DNA from: Actinomycetota bacterium
GTDB lineage: Bacteria > Actinomycetota > Actinomycetes > Nanopelagicales > Nanopelagicaceae
Assembly: GCA_005787575.1 (NCBI GenBank)
Contig: SYAN01000013.1
Coordinates: forward strand, 1 to 32,472
DNA: 32,472 nucleotides
Reading direction: 5' to 3'
Part shown: in pieces, positions 28,219 through 32,472 of the stretch
How positions within the stretch are numbered: the first letter of the stretch is position 1
Layout of the letters: each line of letters begins with the position of its first letter
The notes under the pieces: generated by a model
Told to the model about the DNA's origin: nothing
Database searches by the model: none
What the model saw: only the letters and a program-made list of their open reading frames with translations
Position numbers and translations under genes: made by a program

Positions 28219-29372
28219 TCACCTTCTCTACTCTTTCGCAGTTGCGCGGGAGAAAGAGCGAGAAATGGCGAAGGTTTCCTTCTGATGTCTTACCACTACC
28301 CGTAGCTGAGATGGATGTGGAGATTGCCCCTTCGATAAAGAGTGCGCTGATTGATATGGTCGAGCGCTCCGATACCGGATACCTTGGATTGATTCCAGAA
28401 CTTGGTACTGCTTTCTCTTCCTTTGCGGGTGACCGGTGGGGTTGGGCGGTTGATCCAACGAAAGTTCGAGTCGCAGTCGATGTCGGTGTTGCAACGATTG
28501 AAGTCTCAAGGCTCTTCATCAATCCAGGTGATCGAATTTTGGTCAACTCGCCGGTTTATCAGAATTTCTATACCTGGATAAAGGAACTTCACTGCGAGAT
28601 GGTTGATGCCCCAATGGTCGAAATCGAGCGTGATGGAACAAGGACACATCGTCTGGATTTTGAGGCAATCGAACGTGCCTATGACTCAGGAGTGAAAGTT
28701 CATCTACTGTGCAATCCGCATAATCCGCTCGGGATCATCTTTACCCACGAAGAGCTAACGACGATTGCTGATCTTGCTCACCAGTATGAAGTCCTTGTCA
28801 TCTCGGATGAGATTCACTCTCCGCTTCTATACGAGTCAGAAGCATTCGTTCCATTTCTCTCAGTTTCAGAGAATGCGAGAGAGGTCGGCGTAACGGTTAC
28901 CTCTGCAAGCAAGGCATGGAACCTTGCTGGGCTCAAATGTGCGCAGTTGGTGAGTTCAAGTGATCGAATCGAGAGCAAACTCCGGCTTCTTCCAGAAGCA
29001 GTGCATTTTCGCACCTCGCTATTCGGTGCGATCGCTGCCGTTGCTGCCTATGAGGGTGGCCGTGAGTGGGTAGATGAACTGACTCGAGAACTCGACCGGA
29101 AACAAAGACTACTCAATGAACTTTTGCATGAACGACTTCCGAATACATATCTTTACCGGCCTTACTTTGGTTATCTGGGTTGGGTGGACCTAAGGAGTTC
29201 AGGTCTTGGTGATGATCCCGGAAAAGAACTCCTTGAGCGTGCGAAGGTAGCTTTCAATTCCGGTCACACCTATGGACCTGATGGAAAAGGATTCATTCGC
29301 CTCAACTTCGGTACCTCTGATGAGATCATCTCAGAGGCAGTGGATCGCATGCGACAAGTAATAGGCGCCTAA
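28215..29372 (+). CDS. MalY/PatB-type PLP-dependent aminotransferase / C-S lyase
   Basis: LPLPVAEMDVEIAPSIKSAL, NPHNPLGIIFTHEEL, SDEIHSPL, SASKAWNLAGLKCAQ; ATGA-type overlap with lacI. Confidence 0.9.
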   Translation: MITFSTLSQLRGRKSEKWRRFPSDVLPLPVAEMDVEIAPSIKSALIDMVERSDTGYLGLIPELGTAFSSFAGDRWGWAVDPTKVRVAVDVGVATIEVSRLFINPGDRILVNSPVYQNFYTWIKELHCEMVDAPMVEIERDGTRTHRLDFEAIERAYDSGVKVHLLCNPHNPLGIIFTHEELTTIADLAHQYEVLVISDEIHSPLLYESEAFVPFLSVSENAREVGVTVTSASKAWNLAGLKCAQLVSSSDRIESKLRLLPEAVHFRTSLFGAIAAVAAYEGGREWVDELTRELDRKQRLLNELLHERLPNTYLYRPYFGYLGWVDLRSSGLGDDPGKELLERAKVAFNSGHTYGPDGKGFIRLNFGTSDEIISEAVDRMRQVIGA

Positions 29373-29374
29373 CA

Positions 29375-30898
29375 TTGAGTGATGTACTCGTCATCGGAGG
29401 TGGCCATAACGGTTTAGTCGCGGCCTGTTACCTCGCAGATGCTGGACTTGATGTCCAACTGATCGAAGCCCGGGAAGAACTTGGCGGAGCCACGACAAGT
29501 AAGGAAGTCTTCAAAGGAGTTGGGGCGAGACTCTCCCGTTATTCGTATCTGGTCTCTTTACTTCCCGATCAAATCGTTACTGACCTGAATTTGAACTTTG
29601 AGACCATCAGTCGCGAGATTTCTTCGTTCACTCCCACTGCTGATGATCGAGGTCTTTTGATCTCGCGCAAATGGGATGAACGGACTGAGCAATCTTTTTC
29701 TACAGTAGGAGTGGGAAGCGATGCCAAAGCATGGCAGGACTTCTATGGAGAAATCGCGGAGGCAGCCCCAATAATTGCCGAAACTTTCCTGAAGCCACTG
29801 CCCACTCGTGAGGAATTGCGACGCGCGCTCAAGCCCTCGACTTTTTCAACACTTTTCACTCAGCCGCTAGGCCGTAGTTTGAGCGAGCGTTTTCGTAGTG
29901 ACCTAGTTCGGGGCATAGTCCTCACCGATGGATTGATCGGGACTTTTACCGATGCCTTTGATCGCTCTCTTTTAGCCAATCGTTGCTTTCTCTATCACTT
30001 GGTGGGAAATGGCACCGGCGAATGGCGCGTTCCGAAAGGCGGCATGGGCGCACTTGTTGACCAGCTTGTTGCAAGAGCAAGGACGCTAGGCGTGAAGATC
30101 TCTCCTGGAGTACGAGCGAAATCTATTGAATCTGGAGAAGTCTTCGTAGAAGGTAGCGATCATCAGATGATTCGCCTCAAACCTCGATTCATCGTCGCTG
30201 CAATCTCTCCGAGGGAAATCGATCGGCTCATGGGTAGATCGAGTCACCGTCCATTCGCACCTGGTTCTCAGTTGAAGATAAATATGGTCCTCGAGAAACT
30301 ACCAAGGCTTCGAAGTGGTGTCTCACCCGAGGATGCATTTGCTGGAACCTTTCATTTTGATGAGGGGATGGATGAGATGCAACGGGCATTCGCTGAGGCG
30401 AGTGCCGGATCACTTCCTCGCCAGATCCCAGCCGAGATTTACTCGCATACGCTTGCTGATCGAAGCATTCTCGATGCAGACCTTGATAAAAGAGGCTTTC
30501 ATACCTTGACGCTTTTCGCCCTTCATACTCCCTACCAACTCTTCACGAGAGGCAACGAATCGGTGAAGGAGGAAGCAAAGAGGCGATTGCTCCACCAACT
30601 CAATAGTTATCTAGAAGATCCGATTGAGGAGTGTCTGGCCAAGGATGAAGATGGTCAATTCTGCATCGAAGTGAAATCACCATTCGACCTGGAAAGTGAA
30701 CTGGGGCTGCCAGAAGGCAACATTTTCCATGGAGATCTGGAGTTTGCGTTTCGTGAGGAATCTGAGAATTTGCTCTGGGGGAGTGAAACTCGAACTGAGA
30801 ATCTCTTTCTCGCTGGCGCAGGCGCACGACGCGGTGGTGGTGTCTCTGGGATAGGTGGTCACAATGCTGCGATGTCAATCCTCGAACACCTAGCCTGA
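29375..30898 (+). CDS. FAD-dependent oxidoreductase, phytoene desaturase/PYROXD2-like
   Basis: DVLVIGGGHNGLVAACYLADAGLDVQLIEAREELGGATTS; C-terminal FLAGAGARRGGGVSGIGGHNAA; TTG start 2 nt after the aminotransferase stop. Confidence 0.88.
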   Translation: MSDVLVIGGGHNGLVAACYLADAGLDVQLIEAREELGGATTSKEVFKGVGARLSRYSYLVSLLPDQIVTDLNLNFETISREISSFTPTADDRGLLISRKWDERTEQSFSTVGVGSDAKAWQDFYGEIAEAAPIIAETFLKPLPTREELRRALKPSTFSTLFTQPLGRSLSERFRSDLVRGIVLTDGLIGTFTDAFDRSLLANRCFLYHLVGNGTGEWRVPKGGMGALVDQLVARARTLGVKISPGVRAKSIESGEVFVEGSDHQMIRLKPRFIVAAISPREIDRLMGRSSHRPFAPGSQLKINMVLEKLPRLRSGVSPEDAFAGTFHFDEGMDEMQRAFAEASAGSLPRQIPAEIYSHTLADRSILDADLDKRGFHTLTLFALHTPYQLFTRGNESVKEEAKRRLLHQLNSYLEDPIEECLAKDEDGQFCIEVKSPFDLESELGLPEGNIFHGDLEFAFREESENLLWGSETRTENLFLAGAGARRGGGVSGIGGHNAAMSILEHLA

Positions 30899-30928
30899 CT
30901 CGAATAACTGCTCACCCCCTTATAGACT

Positions 30929-31087
30929 ATGCACATGTTGAAAATCCTCAAGCGCCTCATCGCCTTAGTGGCAGTAGCTGCGGTGGCAATCAAGGGTGTT
31001 TTCTCATTCCTTTCATGGATTGAGAAGCAAGAGGAGCTCGATGGCAACATCTGGAGCGAGGACGAAGAATTCGAAGAAGTTCAGTAG
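30929..31087 (+). CDS. Small membrane-like protein (52 aa; 50 aa if started at 30935), not in the supplied ORF track
   Basis: MHMLKILKRLIALVAVAAVAIKGVFSFLSWIEKQEELDGNIWSEDEEFEEVQ*: hydrophobic N-terminus, acidic C-terminus, TAGACT-N6-ATG(30935) upstream. Confidence 0.6.
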   Translation: MHMLKILKRLIALVAVAAVAIKGVFSFLSWIEKQEELDGNIWSEDEEFEEVQ

Positions 31088-31096
31088 GTTTTTGCG

Positions 31097-31477
31097 ATGT
31101 CACAGGTTTACATTCCCGGCACTTGCAATCTTGGTAAATCCGAAGTCAAACGACGTCAGTTTGTCGCACTTCTCGGGCTCGTCCTCTCTGGCTTTTCTGC
31201 AGTTAGTCTCTGGAACGCCGCCATTGCAACTAGAGCAACATTGATCTTGCCTCTCTTTGTCTTTTCCGTTGGGTACGTGCAGTCGAGAAAGAAATTCTGT
31301 ATGGCTTATGGTTTCGCCGGCGCTTTTAATTTGGGCAAACTGGGCGAACTCGCTCGAGTATCTGATCCTGCCGATCGCGCATCCGACCGCAAGATGGCTT
31401 TTCGTATCCTTGTAGAAGCGGCAACGCTTGCGGTGGCACTCACTTTCTTTTATCTGATTCTTACTTCGCTTCTCTAA
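31097..31477 (+). CDS. Conserved-looking membrane protein with CNLGK and FNLGK motifs
   Basis: MSQVYIPGTCNLGKSEVKRRQ...QSRKKFCMAYGFAGAFNLGKLGELARV...; three hydrophobic segments; TAGGTT-N6-ATG upstream. Confidence 0.75.
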   Translation: MSQVYIPGTCNLGKSEVKRRQFVALLGLVLSGFSAVSLWNAAIATRATLILPLFVFSVGYVQSRKKFCMAYGFAGAFNLGKLGELARVSDPADRASDRKMAFRILVEAATLAVALTFFYLILTSLL

Positions 31478-31490
31478 GCAAAAATACTCT

Positions 31491-32024
31491 TCAGACGTTT
31501 GTTAAGGCTGTACTCAGGTTGTCCGTCGCTGAGTAGAAGGCGTTGTAAAAACTCGAATCCCAAAATCCTTCATCCGGATCAAAGATGTTGCCATCTACCT
31601 CTTTGCCCTTTGTCAGATAGTCGATTGTGTCCTTTGTGCTTTTGATCCACTCTTGCATCTCACTCCTAAAGTCATTTGTGAGGCATTCAGGTTGCTTGCG
31701 CATCTTCTTATAAATCCGAAGGTCTGACTCCAAAACCACCAAGACTTGGCTAGAGATAGTACGCACCAGCGCCGGCCGCTCCTTCTTAGGTATACCTTTT
31801 TCATATTTCATGACGCTTCGATGGTATTTCTTCCAATTCTGATAGGAAGTCTCTTCTTCTTTTACTATGAACTCTCTAAGTTGGTCACAGGTAGTAAGCG
31901 CAATTTCCTTCTTCTGAGAAGGCTCACTCTTGCTTTGGAATCTATAGACACCCCAACCGATACCGGATGCGCCAGCAATAAGCATGATGACCATCACCCA
32001 GATCATGGCGGGTCGCAATCTCAC
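31491..32024 (-). CDS. Uncharacterised single-TM protein with charged helical ectodomain
   Basis: 177 aa, N-terminal TM (AMIWVMVIMLIAGASGIGWGVY), then Lys/Glu-rich region; GTG start. Confidence 0.6.
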   Translation of the reverse strand: MRLRPAMIWVMVIMLIAGASGIGWGVYRFQSKSEPSQKKEIALTTCDQLREFIVKEEETSYQNWKKYHRSVMKYEKGIPKKERPALVRTISSQVLVVLESDLRIYKKMRKQPECLTNDFRSEMQEWIKSTKDTIDYLTKGKEVDGNIFDPDEGFWDSSFYNAFYSATDNLSTALTNV

Positions 32025-32050
32025 GGCGGTATTCTTTCATGAGCCAGTAG

Positions 32051-32472
<422 letters not shown>

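Overview
This 32.5 kb window looks like chromosomal actinobacterial DNA. The gene content includes WhiB proteins, MtrAB, PdtaS, MshB, DUF3107, DUF3499 and DUF6459. Gene order broadly follows the conserved actinobacterial backbone: manC-like, whiB2-like, GT2, DUF5719, DUF3499, manB, sahH, mtrA, mtrB, comF, secA, DUF6459, SAF, pdtaS, whiB1. Flanking blocks are marC/DUF3107/TetR/mshB/cysS/fdxA/dapC on the left, and msrA-msrB, alkA-like, a LacI/MalY-like/flavoprotein operon and the 5' part of argG on the right. No rRNA, tRNA, CRISPR array, IS element or prophage was recognised. The most interesting signals are: (1) a cysteinyl-tRNA-synthetase-like protein with an extra N-terminal small-barrel-like domain, divergent from fdxA and near mshB; (2) a recurrent TAnnnT-N6-(A/G)TG signature at five genes, suggesting leaderless transcripts and implying new starts for secA, argG and a missed 50-52 aa small protein; (3) an archaeal/Thermotoga-type short SahH in the position usually held by the long actinobacterial enzyme; (4) two helically phased intergenic minisatellites (11 bp and 10 bp), one in the slot where a ribosome-hibernation factor gene often sits; (5) structured whiB leaders and a large inverted repeat in the lacI promoter. 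No single clearly new multi-gene system is proven. Family calls are from sequence recognition, not database searches.
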